DNA of 17,280 bases from Acidobacteriota bacterium. GTDB taxonomy: Bacteria > Acidobacteriota > Blastocatellia > Pyrinomonadales > Pyrinomonadaceae. Shown in pieces: positions 1 through 7,646 of this stretch. Positions within the stretch are counted from its first letter, which is position 1. Every line of letters begins with the position of its first letter. The DNA is taken from the NCBI GenBank assembly GCA_023391155.1, contig JAEWBM010000027.1:1-17280 (forward strand). Reading direction: 5' to 3'. The translations under genes were made by a program, and so were the position numbers. The notes beneath the pieces are model-generated. The model did no database searches, was not told where the DNA came from, and saw only the letters and a program-made list of their open reading frames with translations.

Positions 1-1
1 C

Positions 2-598
2 TTCGGTGTCGGCTTTGGCCGGCAGAACGTCCCCAACAACTTTATCAGCGCCCTTATCATCCTTTTCGAGCGGCCAATAAAGGCCGGCGACCGCATCGAG
101 GTCGATGATGTGCACGGCGAGGTAAAATCCATCGGCGCCCGCAGCACGATCATCCGCACCAACGACAACATCGCGATCATCGTCCCGAACAGCAAATTCA
201 TCTCCGAGAACGTCATCAACTGGAGCCACGAAACTGACGTCATCCGGTTCAAGATACCCGTGGGCGTTTCTTACGATTCGGATGTCGATCTGGTCACGAA
301 ACTCCTGATCGAGGTCGCGAAAGAAAACGATGACGTCGCCAAAGAGCCGCCGCCCTCGGTCCGGTTTCTCAAGTTCGACGATAGCGCCCTTTACTTCGAG
401 CTTCGGGCATGGAGCCGTGCGCGGCTGCACAAACCGGGCCTCTTTACGAGCAATCTAAACTACGGCATCATTCGAAAGTTCCGCGAAAACAAGATCGAGA
501 TCCCGTTCCCGCAACGCGACCTGCACATTCGAAGCAGCAGCGTGAATATGGACGGGCCGCGATTTGAACGTGTGCCCGGCGGGGTTGAAAACGATTGA
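2..598 (+). CDS. MscS-family mechanosensitive ion channel, C-terminal part
   Basis: This is the 3' part of a small-conductance mechanosensitive channel gene; the start lies outside the window. The open frame runs from base 2 to TGA at 596-598. The first visible residues (GFGRQNVPNNFISALIILFE) match the end of the pore-lining helix and the start of the MscS beta domain. They are followed by RPIKAGDRIEV and by IGARSTIIRTNDN...IVPNSKF, the most conserved block of the family. The C-terminus contains IEIPFPQRDLHI, also typical of the cytoplasmic vestibule. Such channels release solutes through the inner membrane on osmotic downshock. Which MscS subfamily it belongs to cannot be told, because the N-terminal membrane helices are missing. 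The stop codon sits inside an inverted repeat (594-628). The following gene, mfd, starts about 100 bases later on the same strand. Confidence 0.93.
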   Translation, partial: FGVGFGRQNVPNNFISALIILFERPIKAGDRIEVDDVHGEVKSIGARSTIIRTNDNIAIIVPNSKFISENVINWSHETDVIRFKIPVGVSYDSDVDLVTKLLIEVAKENDDVAKEPPPSVRFLKFDDSALYFELRAWSRARLHKPGLFTSNLNYGIIRKFRENKIEIPFPQRDLHIRSSSVNMDGPRFERVPGGVEND

Positions 599-628
599 CG
601 GGCCCGGGGTCGATTCCCGCCCGTCAAT
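594..628 (+). terminator. Inverted repeat across the mscS stop codon, possible terminator
   Basis: ATTGACGGGC (594-603) and GCCCGTCAAT (619-628) are a perfect 10-bp inverted repeat with a 15-base loop. The TGA stop of the channel gene is inside the left arm. No T-tract follows, so a classical intrinsic terminator is not proven. It could instead be an mRNA 3'-end stabilising hairpin or a Rho-dependent end. Confidence 0.45.
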
Positions 629-698
629 ATGTGACAATTGTAGAACCGCATGAGTCGAGCCCCCTCGGGAACCGATCTCTGCGGATATCTGCGTTTTT

Positions 699-3600
699 AT
701 GCCGAGTGCACCCGGAAAAGAAATGGGCATCGAGGGGCTTTTGCGCGCAGTAAAGGCCGGCTCGCGCGTCATTGCGCTTTCGGGGCTGACCTCAACGGCG
801 TCAAAAGCCGCAGTGCTGACAATGCTGCAGCATGAGACCCGTAAGTCCTTCATTGTTGTTTCCGATTCCAACACGGCGATGGACACCTGGTCCGAGGACC
901 TGAGGTTTTGGAGCGGCCATCCGGCGGCTTTGGGACTTTCGGAGCAGCACCGCCAGCCGAATATCATCGCCCTCCCATCATTCGAGACGGACGTCTACTC
1001 GGGAGTTTCTCCGCATGCTGAAACTCTCGAACGGCGGGCAATTGCACTCTGGCATCTTGCTCGGGGCGATTCGGCCGGTTTCGTTGTTGTCGCACCGCGT
1101 TCGCTGCTTGCTCGCACCGTTCCGCCGAGTGAGATCCTGAAACTGGGCACCGGGCTCGAGCTCGACGCCGAACTCTCGCCCGAGCTTTTTGTCGAGCAAC
1201 TGGCGGCATCGGGTTACGTCCGCGAGGACCCGATTCTCAATTTCGGCCAATTTTCGCTCCGCGGCGGTATCGTCGATGTCTGGTCGCCCGATGCGGCTGC
1301 ACCCATACGCGTCGAGTTCTTCGGCGACAATGTCGATTCGATCCGCGAATTCGACCCCGACACCCAACTCTCTACCGGTAAGCTCAAGAGCGCGTTGGTC
1401 GCCCCGATGCGTGAATTTGCCGCCTCCGCAGGCGATTTTCGCGGGTGGGCCGATGCGGCAGCCAAATCATTTTCCGGCGAACGTTTTGCCCGCAGCCTTC
1501 GTGATAGAACGGACCTGGCCGCGGAGGGCGAATCTTTTGCGGGCTGGGAATTCCTTCTGCCGCTATCGGATCCGCTCACGGGCACAGCCTTCGATTATTT
1601 TCCGGCTGACGCCGTGTTTGTCATCGATGAGCCGGTCGTTATCGAAGATTCGGTAAAGAGCTGTCTCGACACGGCGGACTCACATTACCGCCGCGAACTT
1701 GACGCCGGCCAGATCGTTCTCGAGCCGGATAAACTCTTTCTTTCGCCGGAAGACCTCCGCTCGCGACTCGACGAGGCGTCACGGATCGAGATGCGGGCCT
1801 TGGGCATTACCTCCGCTGCAACGGACGAAGATTTCGCTGTTGATCCGAATTCCGAGATAGGCAACGGTCCGGCACCGCTCTTCCTCTTCCCCTCCGCCGG
1901 GACCACCGACAGTATCGAGATCACCTCTCGCTCGACCCGCAAGTTTCACGGCAAATTTGCGGACCTCGCTTCCGCTGTTCGGTCCTCAAACTCGCAGCAT
2001 CTTTTCGTGATGAACACGCACGGAATGGCGGAGCGGTCCGAAGAGATCTTTCGCGATTTCAACGTGCCCGCCCCCACCGGGACGATCCTTGTCGGCAGGT
2101 CGTCGAGCGGATTCGAACTCCCGGCCCGTGAGCTCATCGTCTATTCCGAAGAGGACGTATTCGGCGAGGCAATGGCAGCGGGAGCCGCGCCCGCCGTCGT
2201 ACCCAAGCGGCGAAAGTCGCGGCTCGGGGCATTTATCTCAGATTTCCGGGACCTCAAACCGGGCGATTTCGTCGTCCACGTCGACCACGGTATAGGTAAG
2301 TTTGAGGGGCTCCAGACCATTTCGTCACAGGGTGCGGAACGCGAGTTCATGCTGCTTGTTTACGCCGACGACACAAAGCTGTTCGTCCCCGTGGAACGCC
2401 TCGACCTCGTCTCGCGCTACTCCTCGGGCGAAGCCACGTCTCCGGCAATGGACCGCCTCGGCGGCCTCGGCTGGCAAAAAACAAAGGCAAAGGCGAAACG
2501 TGCCATGCGCGACATGGCCGACGAGTTGTTAAAGCTCTACGCCGAGCGAAAGCTTGTTTCCGGTTATTCATTCTCGCCCGACGCGCCGTGGCAACACGAG
2601 TTCGAAGATTCATTTCCCTATGACCTCACCGTCGATCAGGCATCCGCCATCGAGGACGTTAAATCCGATATGGAAACGCCGCGGCCGATGGACCGCCTGG
2701 TCATCGGCGACGTCGGCTACGGAAAGACCGAGGTCGCGATGCGTGCCGCATTCAAGGCTGTAATGGACGGCAAACAGGTCGCCGTACTTACCCCGACGAC
2801 CATCCTCGCCTATCAGCATTTTGAGACGTTCAGCAAGCGTTTTGCAGCGTTCCCCGCCCGTGTCGAACTACTTTCGCGATTTCGCTCGCCGAAAGAGCAG
2901 AAGTCCGTCGTCGCGGCCGCGGAGAACGGAGACGTCGACGTCCTTATCGGCACCCACAGGGTGCTGTCGAACGACGTTAAGCTCCCGAAACTTGGTCTCG
3001 TCATCGTCGACGAAGAACAGCGTTTTGGCGTCGCCCATAAAGAAAAGCTCAAACAGCTAAAGAAAAAGGTCGATGTTCTCACCCTATCCGCGACCCCTAT
3101 TCCGCGGACGCTCAATATGTCGCTTCTCGGGATGCGCGATATGTCCGTCATCGAAACGCCCCCGCGCGACCGGCTTGCGATAAACACTCAGGTCGTCCAG
3201 TTTTCCGAGAGCGTCATCGGCTCGGCTATCGACCTCGAACTAGCCCGTAACGGCCAGGTATTTTTCATCCACAATCGAGTCGAAACTATCGAGGCGATCG
3301 CCGCCCTTGTTCAAAAGATCGTCCCCAATGCCCGCATCGCCATCGGTCACGGGCAAATGAACGAAAAAGAAATGGAGCAGATAATGCTCGATTTCATCGA
3401 TTACAAATATGACGTGCTCGTGGCGACGACCATCATCGAGAACGGCATCGACATTCCCCGTGCCAACACGATAATCATCAACCGTGCCGACAATTATGGG
3501 CTGTCCCAGCTCTATCAGCTACGCGGCCGCGTCGGGCGTTCGAACCGCCGTGCGTATGCTTACTTGCTCATCCCGAGTGAGCTTGAACTGACGCCCATTG

Positions 3601-4232
3601 CACGCCGACGGCTTTCCGCGATCCGCGAATTCTCCGATCTCGGCGCCGGATTCCGCATCGCCGCTCTCGATCTCGAACTCCGCGGGGCGGGCAACATCCT
3701 CGGCGGCCAGCAATCGGGCCACCTCGATGCACTCGGCTTTGACCTCTACACAAAAATGCTTGAGCGAACCATCGCCGAACTCAAGGGCGACGAGGTCGAG
3801 GATGAAGCGGCCGTCGCCATCAACATGGGGATCGACGTTTCGATCCCAAAAGACTATATCGTGGATGCGGGCCAGCGGCTGCGGACCTATAAGCGCGTTT
3901 CGTCGGCTTCGACCGAAGAGGAACTTGCCGAGATCCACGCCGAGATCGAGGATCGCTACGGCCGTGTCCCCGATTCCGTGAACAACTTGTTCGATCATGC
4001 ACGGCTCCGCCGCCAGGCTGAAGAGATGCGTCTTACCTCCGTCGACCGCACGGCAGAGGGCATCGCCCTTAAGCTTGCTGAAAATTCCCGTGTATCGCCT
4101 GAGGCTATAATGCAGCTCGTGACTGAAGGGGAGGGCGTTTCGTTCTCACCCGCCGGGATCCTGCGTTTTCCGATCGGTTCCGGAGGCCCGATCACGGCCG
4201 CGATGGAAATGCTCAGGCGAATACGAGCCTAG
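699..4232 (+). CDS. mfd: Transcription-repair coupling factor Mfd
   Basis: Mfd is a DNA translocase that recognises RNA polymerase stalled at a lesion, removes it and recruits UvrA for nucleotide excision repair. The 1177-aa length fits the family (E. coli about 1148). Domains in order: an N-terminal UvrB-homology region (GGIVDVWSPD...EFFGD near residue 190-210); the RNA-polymerase-interacting/CarD-like domain (FVVHVDHGIGKFEGL, about 522-536); the helicase core with Walker A GDVGYGKTEVAMR (about 670), DEEQ box (about 771), LSATPIPRTL (about 797) and QLRGRVGRS (about 940); and a C-terminal TRCF domain. ATG 699 has no clear Shine-Dalgarno. An in-frame ATG at 723 is preceded by GGAAAAG and may be the true start, shortening the protein by 8 residues. 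It follows the MscS gene, and a SurA-like gene follows 150 bases downstream. Confidence 0.97.
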   Translation: MPSAPGKEMGIEGLLRAVKAGSRVIALSGLTSTASKAAVLTMLQHETRKSFIVVSDSNTAMDTWSEDLRFWSGHPAALGLSEQHRQPNIIALPSFETDVYSGVSPHAETLERRAIALWHLARGDSAGFVVVAPRSLLARTVPPSEILKLGTGLELDAELSPELFVEQLAASGYVREDPILNFGQFSLRGGIVDVWSPDAAAPIRVEFFGDNVDSIREFDPDTQLSTGKLKSALVAPMREFAASAGDFRGWADAAAKSFSGERFARSLRDRTDLAAEGESFAGWEFLLPLSDPLTGTAFDYFPADAVFVIDEPVVIEDSVKSCLDTADSHYRRELDAGQIVLEPDKLFLSPEDLRSRLDEASRIEMRALGITSAATDEDFAVDPNSEIGNGPAPLFLFPSAGTTDSIEITSRSTRKFHGKFADLASAVRSSNSQHLFVMNTHGMAERSEEIFRDFNVPAPTGTILVGRSSSGFELPARELIVYSEEDVFGEAMAAGAAPAVVPKRRKSRLGAFISDFRDLKPGDFVVHVDHGIGKFEGLQTISSQGAEREFMLLVYADDTKLFVPVERLDLVSRYSSGEATSPAMDRLGGLGWQKTKAKAKRAMRDMADELLKLYAERKLVSGYSFSPDAPWQHEFEDSFPYDLTVDQASAIEDVKSDMETPRPMDRLVIGDVGYGKTEVAMRAAFKAVMDGKQVAVLTPTTILAYQHFETFSKRFAAFPARVELLSRFRSPKEQKSVVAAAENGDVDVLIGTHRVLSNDVKLPKLGLVIVDEEQRFGVAHKEKLKQLKKKVDVLTLSATPIPRTLNMSLLGMRDMSVIETPPRDRLAINTQVVQFSESVIGSAIDLELARNGQVFFIHNRVETIEAIAALVQKIVPNARIAIGHGQMNEKEMEQIMLDFIDYKYDVLVATTIIENGIDIPRANTIIINRADNYGLSQLYQLRGRVGRSNRRAYAYLLIPSELELTPIARRRLSAIREFSDLGAGFRIAALDLELRGAGNILGGQQSGHLDALGFDLYTKMLERTIAELKGDEVEDEAAVAINMGIDVSIPKDYIVDAGQRLRTYKRVSSASTEEELAEIHAEIEDRYGRVPDSVNNLFDHARLRRQAEEMRLTSVDRTAEGIALKLAENSRVSPEAIMQLVTEGEGVSFSPAGILRFPIGSGGPITAAMEMLRRIRA

Positions 4233-4311
4233 CCGAGAGGCAGTTCCGCCCGGTTTTTGCTATTATGATGGATTGTTTTAGGCCTTGGTGTAGGAAATCG
4301 AACTCAGATGC

Positions 4312-4329
4312 GGTTTGAGGCATCAAACC
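4312..4329 (+). other. Perfect hairpin in the leader of the SurA-like gene
   Basis: GGTTTGA (4312-4318) and TCAAACC (4323-4329) form a perfect 7-bp stem with a GGCA tetraloop, about 53 bases before the chosen ATG at 4383. No T-run follows directly. GAGG (4317-4320) can also pair with CCTC (4328-4331), so two small alternative folds exist. Role unknown. Confidence 0.3.
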
Positions 4330-4382
4330 TCTTGCTTGGCCCAAACATCTTATTTTTCATGAATTTCCTTTTGGAGAAACAA

Positions 4383-5444
4383 ATGCTCAAAAGACCGTTT
4401 TTATTCGCGGCAGCACTCTTTGTGTTTTCGGCTGTCGCCGTTCCCGCTCAGGAGACCGAGATACGCGTCGTCGATGAGGTCGTCGCTCAGGTGGGCGAGA
4501 ACGTCATAACCCTTTCGCGGATCAATCGCGAAAAGAAGTTTGCGATCGAGGCTGCCGTCGAGGCCGGGAAGCCGCGTGAAGCTGCCGAGCAGGAGGTCCG
4601 TGATAAAGAGGGCGAGCTGATCGCAAACCTTATCAACGAAGAGCTTTTGCTCCAAAAAGCGAAAGAGCTTGCGCTTACCAACGAGATCGAAGCTCAGGTA
4701 AATCAACAGTTTGCAAGGATAATGCAGCAATACGGCATGACCTCGCTCGAGGCTCTGTATGCCGAGATGCGGCGGACGGGTGTTGAGCCGGATGAGATTC
4801 GTGAAGTTTGGCGGAAACAGGCGACCCGTGACTTGGTCATCCAGCGCGTGGTTCACCAAGAGCTTTATTGGCAGTCGACCAGCTCCCAGCTAAAGGAATA
4901 TTTCGAGAAACACAAAGAAAAATTTACGAAACCCGAGATGGTCTCTCTTAGTGAGATCTTCCTAAGCTACGCCGGCAACACCGAGGCGGCGGTCAAGGAA
5001 AAGGCCGCCAAACTCGTGGCGGATCTCCGCGGCGGAGCCGATTTCCTGCAAATGGTCGCACAGCATTCCGATCGGCCCCATAAGGACGAGGCCAAGGGCG
5101 ACCTTGGCGAAGTTGCGGTGCCTCAGCTGGAATCAAACTTCCCCAAGATCTTCGCCGCGGTTAAAGATGTCCGTGAGGGCCAATATTCGGAACCGGCCGC
5201 GATCGACGATACCGGACTGATAATCTTCCGCGTTGATAAGCGAACGCCCGCCAGCAATGAATCGCAGTTCGATGAGAATGCCATCCGAATGGCGATCTTG
5301 ACTGAAAGGGCCCCCGAAGCGAGCCGAAAGTTCCTCGCCGATCTTCGCAAGGAAGCATATATCAAGATCAACGATCAGTATCGCCCTCTGGTCTCACCGG
5401 TCCTGTTTGCCGACGAACGAAGTGAGCGGACGAGCGACAACTAA
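4383..5444 (+). CDS. Secreted SurA-like peptidyl-prolyl cis-trans isomerase (parvulin)
   Basis: This is a periplasmic folding factor predicted to isomerise Xaa-Pro bonds and to chaperone exported or outer-membrane proteins. I chose ATG 4383 (353 aa) over the in-frame ATG at 4308. GGAG lies just upstream (TTGGAGAAACAA then ATG), and the protein then begins with a clean Sec signal peptide: MLKR, a hydrophobic run to about residue 20, then VPAQE. A SurA_N-type helical domain follows (residues about 28-175, beginning VVDEVVAQVGENVITLSRI). One parvulin (PpiC) domain follows at about 182-290, with KPEMVSLSEIFLSY at its start and GDLGEV and LIIFRVDKR further on. E. coli SurA has two parvulin domains; this protein has one, as do many SurA/PrsA relatives. 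An intrinsic terminator follows at 5468. The exact subfamily is uncertain. Confidence 0.9.
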   Translation: MLKRPFLFAAALFVFSAVAVPAQETEIRVVDEVVAQVGENVITLSRINREKKFAIEAAVEAGKPREAAEQEVRDKEGELIANLINEELLLQKAKELALTNEIEAQVNQQFARIMQQYGMTSLEALYAEMRRTGVEPDEIREVWRKQATRDLVIQRVVHQELYWQSTSSQLKEYFEKHKEKFTKPEMVSLSEIFLSYAGNTEAAVKEKAAKLVADLRGGADFLQMVAQHSDRPHKDEAKGDLGEVAVPQLESNFPKIFAAVKDVREGQYSEPAAIDDTGLIIFRVDKRTPASNESQFDENAIRMAILTERAPEASRKFLADLRKEAYIKINDQYRPLVSPVLFADERSERTSDN

Positions 5445-5467
5445 CTTCTAGCAGATCTTGTATTCCC

Positions 5468-5498
5468 GGGCCCGAGTCTCTCCGGGCCCTTCCTTTTT
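5468..5498 (+). terminator. Rho-independent terminator after the SurA-like gene
   Basis: GGGCCCG (5468-5474) pairs perfectly with CGGGCCC (5483-5489) around an 8-base loop. The tract TTCCTTTTT (5490-5498) follows. It lies 24 bases past the stop codon of the parvulin gene and ends only 18 bases before the S4-protein ATG. The S4 gene must therefore depend on read-through or on a start within this short stretch. Confidence 0.7.
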
Positions 5499-5516
5499 GG
5501 ATTGTTTGTTTTCTTG

Positions 5517-5792
5517 ATGAGGCTGGACCTGTTCCTAAAACTTAGCCGAATTGCCCCAAGGCGGAGCGTGGCCAAATCGCTTTGTGAAGAAGGTATCGTC
5601 GCGGTGAACGGGGCCGCCGCACGAGCCTCTAAGGAAGTGGCCGAGGGAGATGAGATCACCGTCAGCCGACGCGATCGGACGCTCGTTTATCGAATAAGAG
5701 CCGTTCCGCCGGGGAAACAGGTTTCGAAAGAGCAAAGCCGCGACCTCGTCGACCTGATCTCCGACACCCCGGCAGCTGGCTTAATTCCCTAA
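5517..5792 (+). CDS. S4-domain RNA-binding protein (Hsp15/RqcP-like)
   Basis: This is a small (91 aa) basic protein made almost wholly of an S4 RNA-binding fold. It begins MRLDLFLKLSRIAPRRSVAK, and the SLCEEGIVAVNG segment is the helix-turn-strand typical of S4 domains; EVAEGDEITV completes it. Relatives (HslR/Hsp15, RqcP/YlmH-like) bind rRNA or 50S subunits carrying stalled peptidyl-tRNA and help in ribosome rescue or quality control. I chose ATG 5517 because family members begin at this MRLDxFL motif; a TTG at 5502 in the same frame would add five hydrophobic residues. No convincing Shine-Dalgarno is seen. The last 12 bases overlap the convergent secreted coiled-coil gene. The specific function within the S4 group is not determined. 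Confidence 0.85.
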   Translation: MRLDLFLKLSRIAPRRSVAKSLCEEGIVAVNGAAARASKEVAEGDEITVSRRDRTLVYRIRAVPPGKQVSKEQSRDLVDLISDTPAAGLIP

Positions 5793-6224
5793 TATCTCTT
5801 TGATCGCCTTGTCATAGATCGCGACCCGCTGCTTGGCCCGCTTCACGTCCGGATGCTCTTCCTTATAATTTGCCAGTAGCTTCCAATGCTGGGTTTCCAG
5901 CTCAGCGCGTTTGACGAGCAGCCTGCCGAGCGCGAGCGTCAAACGTCCTGCATCATCTGACTTGGTTGCAAGCATCTTCTTGATCTCGGCATCTATCAGC
6001 CCATGTTCATGTTTTAGCTCGATGACCCTCGGGAATTCTTCCGTATAGTCGATCCGAAGGGCTTCGAGTTCCGATTCAAGCTCCGCCCTCCGAAGCTGAA
6101 GCTCGGCAAACGCCGGAGACGAGCGCACGTGCTGGTCAGCGGGCCGCTGTTGGGCATTGATCGCAGGCGACAGGCCGGCAATCAGCAAAAAAGCCGCGCA
6201 AACGGCAAAGGAAATTCTGGTCAT
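5781..6224 (-). CDS. Secreted coiled-coil protein with an internal 60-residue repeat, unknown function
   Basis: I do not recognise a characterised family. The 147-aa protein starts with a Sec signal peptide (MTRISFAVCAAFLLIAGLSP, cleavage probably at AINA-QQ), so it is exported. The mature part is charged and helical, with coiled-coil spacing. It holds two copies of one unit exactly 60 residues apart: RAELE at 46-50 and 106-110, Y at 60 and 120, EEFPRV at 62-67 and EEHPDV at 122-127, and similar helices IDAEIKKML (77-85) and YDKAIKEIL (137-145). The tyrosine-x-x-x-proline pattern recalls periplasmic helices of Wzz/GumC-type chain-length proteins, but there are no membrane anchors, so this is only a resemblance. 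It starts 9 bases after the dusB stop and is probably co-transcribed with it. Its 3' end overlaps the S4-protein gene by 12 bases, tail to tail. Confidence 0.75.
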   Translation of the reverse strand: MTRISFAVCAAFLLIAGLSPAINAQQRPADQHVRSSPAFAELQLRRAELESELEALRIDYTEEFPRVIELKHEHGLIDAEIKKMLATKSDDAGRLTLALGRLLVKRAELETQHWKLLANYKEEHPDVKRAKQRVAIYDKAIKEILGN

Positions 6225-6233
6225 AAAGGTCTA

Positions 6234-7307
6234 TTACGCAGCGGCCGCACTCTCTGAACCTCCCGAGAACGCTTCGCATGAATCGATCACAAGGCCGTCC
6301 GATTCCACGCGCCCGTCGCCAAAATGTCCACGCTCCGTCAGAGTGTTGAAATAGATCGTAATGTTGTCGAGTATCTCGTCTGCCGAGTGCGAATGGTAAA
6401 GCGTCTGTCGGAACTGTGCACCACCCACCACGCCTTTCGTGAACTGCCCCGCGAGCTGTTTCATTTTGCCGAGGGCGACCAGTTCGGGCATTTCCTCAAG
6501 CCACATCTCAAAGCATTCCAAAAGAACGGCCTTCTTTTCCGAGAGGTCCGGCATAAACGGTTCGCGTCCGGCAAGCACATCTTCAAATTGCCGGAATATC
6601 CACGGGTTTTGCATCGCCCCGCGGCCGATCAAGATTCCGTCCGTTCCCGACTCCTCCCAACGCTTCATTCCGTACTCGAGCGAGGTGATATCCCCATTGC
6701 CTGAGACGGGGACCGACACCGCCTCTTTTACTTCGCGGATAAGGTCCCAATTTGCCAGGCCCTTGTAACCCTGATCGCGGGTCCGCCCATGGACCTGAAT
6801 GTGCTCGACGCCGCACTGCTCTGCCATTTTCGCGACCTCGACCACGTTGATCGTCGATTCTGTATAGCCCGTCCGCACCTTTAGTGTGAGCGGGATCTTT
6901 ATTCGCCGCTTGATCTCCTTGAGGATCTCCTCGAGCCGCTTCGGTTCTCGCAGCAATCCCGAGCCCCCGCCGTTCTTGACCACCTTGGGTGCAGGGCACC
7001 CGCAATTAACGTCGAGGATATCGGCGCCGACCTCCTCGGCCATCTCCGCGCCCAGCGCCATCCGTTCGACCTGCCCGCCGAAGATCTGCACCGCAAAAGG
7101 CCGCTCCTCCTCATCAAACCGCATCTGCCGTTTCGATTTGGGGTTGTTCCGCGTCAGTCCCTCCACGGAGATAAATTCGGACACGACCAACCCCACACCG
7201 CCCCGCCGCTTGATCAAACGGCGAAAGGTATAGTCCGTCACCCCCGCCATCGGCGAAAGTATCAACGGCGGGTCGATCTTGATGTCACGAATATAAAACG
7301 GCTTCAT
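6234..7307 (-). CDS. dusB: tRNA-dihydrouridine synthase (DusB type)
   Basis: This FMN- and NADPH-dependent enzyme reduces uridines to dihydrouridine in the D-loop of tRNA, in the cytoplasm. The TIM-barrel signatures are all present: LSPMAGVTDYTFRRL (about 17-31) for FMN binding; DVNCGCPAPKVVKNGGGSGL (about 99-118), whose Cys104 is the expected catalytic cysteine; LKVRTGY (about 142-148); QVHGRTRDQGYKG (about 171-183); SGNGDI and the phosphate-binding DGILIGRGAMQNPWIF block. At 357 aa it is slightly longer than typical DusB (about 320-330), with a short C-terminal tail ending in alanines. The family's usual NMGCP reads NCGCP here; position 102 is often Met. It sits between a small membrane protein gene (38 bases upstream) and the secreted coiled-coil gene (9 bases downstream), all on the minus strand. 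Confidence 0.95.
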   Translation of the reverse strand: MKPFYIRDIKIDPPLILSPMAGVTDYTFRRLIKRRGGVGLVVSEFISVEGLTRNNPKSKRQMRFDEEERPFAVQIFGGQVERMALGAEMAEEVGADILDVNCGCPAPKVVKNGGGSGLLREPKRLEEILKEIKRRIKIPLTLKVRTGYTESTINVVEVAKMAEQCGVEHIQVHGRTRDQGYKGLANWDLIREVKEAVSVPVSGNGDITSLEYGMKRWEESGTDGILIGRGAMQNPWIFRQFEDVLAGREPFMPDLSEKKAVLLECFEMWLEEMPELVALGKMKQLAGQFTKGVVGGAQFRQTLYHSHSADEILDNITIYFNTLTERGHFGDGRVESDGLVIDSCEAFSGGSESAAAA

Positions 7308-7345
7308 TCGTATTCGGGCCTAATGCGTTTAGTTGCCGCAGGCCC

Positions 7346-7570
7346 CTAATTCGCTGTCCTCTTTCGGTTCTTGATCACGAAGATCAGTCCGACGAGAAAG
7401 ATCAGGAACGAAACGATCAGCACCAGGATCCCGGGAATTATTCCGAGCATCGCCTCTTCCCAACTGGAGCGCCCCTCATTTACTATCGGCAGCAGAGCAG
7501 AGATGCCCGTTACCGCTATTCCCAGAAAAATACCCAAAATACCCAGAACCAAAACTATCTTCCAAAGCAT
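7346..7570 (-). CDS. Small two-helix membrane protein, unknown function
   Basis: This is a 74-aa protein with two predicted membrane helices (about residues 4-26 and 44-67). A short polar loop (NEGRSSWEEA) separates them, and the C-terminus is basic (KNRKRTAN), which suggests that end is cytoplasmic. I do not recognise a family. AAGGAG lies 8 bases before the ATG, an excellent ribosome site, so I believe it is a real gene despite its size. It lies 38 bases upstream of dusB on the same strand, and a candidate extended -10 promoter is about 60 bases upstream of its start. It is therefore probably the first gene of a small operon with dusB and the secreted coiled-coil protein. Confidence 0.75.
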   Translation of the reverse strand: MLWKIVLVLGILGIFLGIAVTGISALLPIVNEGRSSWEEAMLGIIPGILVLIVSFLIFLVGLIFVIKNRKRTAN

Positions 7571-7607
7571 ATTGATCGCTCCTTATTTAGAAAGTTTAGT
7601 GGGTGAC

Positions 7608-7620
7608 GCCGCAGTGCGGC
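7608..7620 (-). other. Short GC hairpin in the leader of the small membrane-protein gene
   Basis: GCCGC and GCGGC form a perfect 5-bp stem around a 3-base loop. It lies between the phosphatase stop and the next minus-strand gene, downstream of the candidate promoter at 7630-7638. It has no T-tract, so it is more likely a leader hairpin than a terminator. Confidence 0.3.
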
Positions 7621-7629
7621 ACGACGGAT

Positions 7630-7638
7630 ATTTTAGCA
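7630..7638 (-). promoter_or_regulatory. Candidate extended -10 promoter for the membrane protein-dusB operon
   Basis: On the minus strand the sequence reads TGCTAAAAT: TAAAAT at 7635-7630 matches the -10 consensus at five of six positions and is preceded by the extended TGN motif. No good -35 is seen at normal spacing. The start point would fall near 7623, giving a leader of about 50 bases that contains the 7608-7620 hairpin and the AAGGAG site. Confidence 0.4.
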
Positions 7639-7646
7639 CGTAGCTA

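Noticed and set aside
455..967. A 170-codon minus-strand frame across the mscS-mfd junction.
   Set aside because: It spans two real plus-strand genes and has no protein-family features. The inverted repeat at 594-628 lies inside it.
3519..3998. A 159-codon open frame on the minus strand inside mfd.
   Set aside because: It is the mirror of the conserved Mfd C-terminal region, with no independent ribosome site or motif.
4308..4382. The longer start of the parvulin gene at ATG 4308.
   Set aside because: It would bury the signal peptide 25 residues inside the protein, and the GGAG ribosome site fits ATG 4383.
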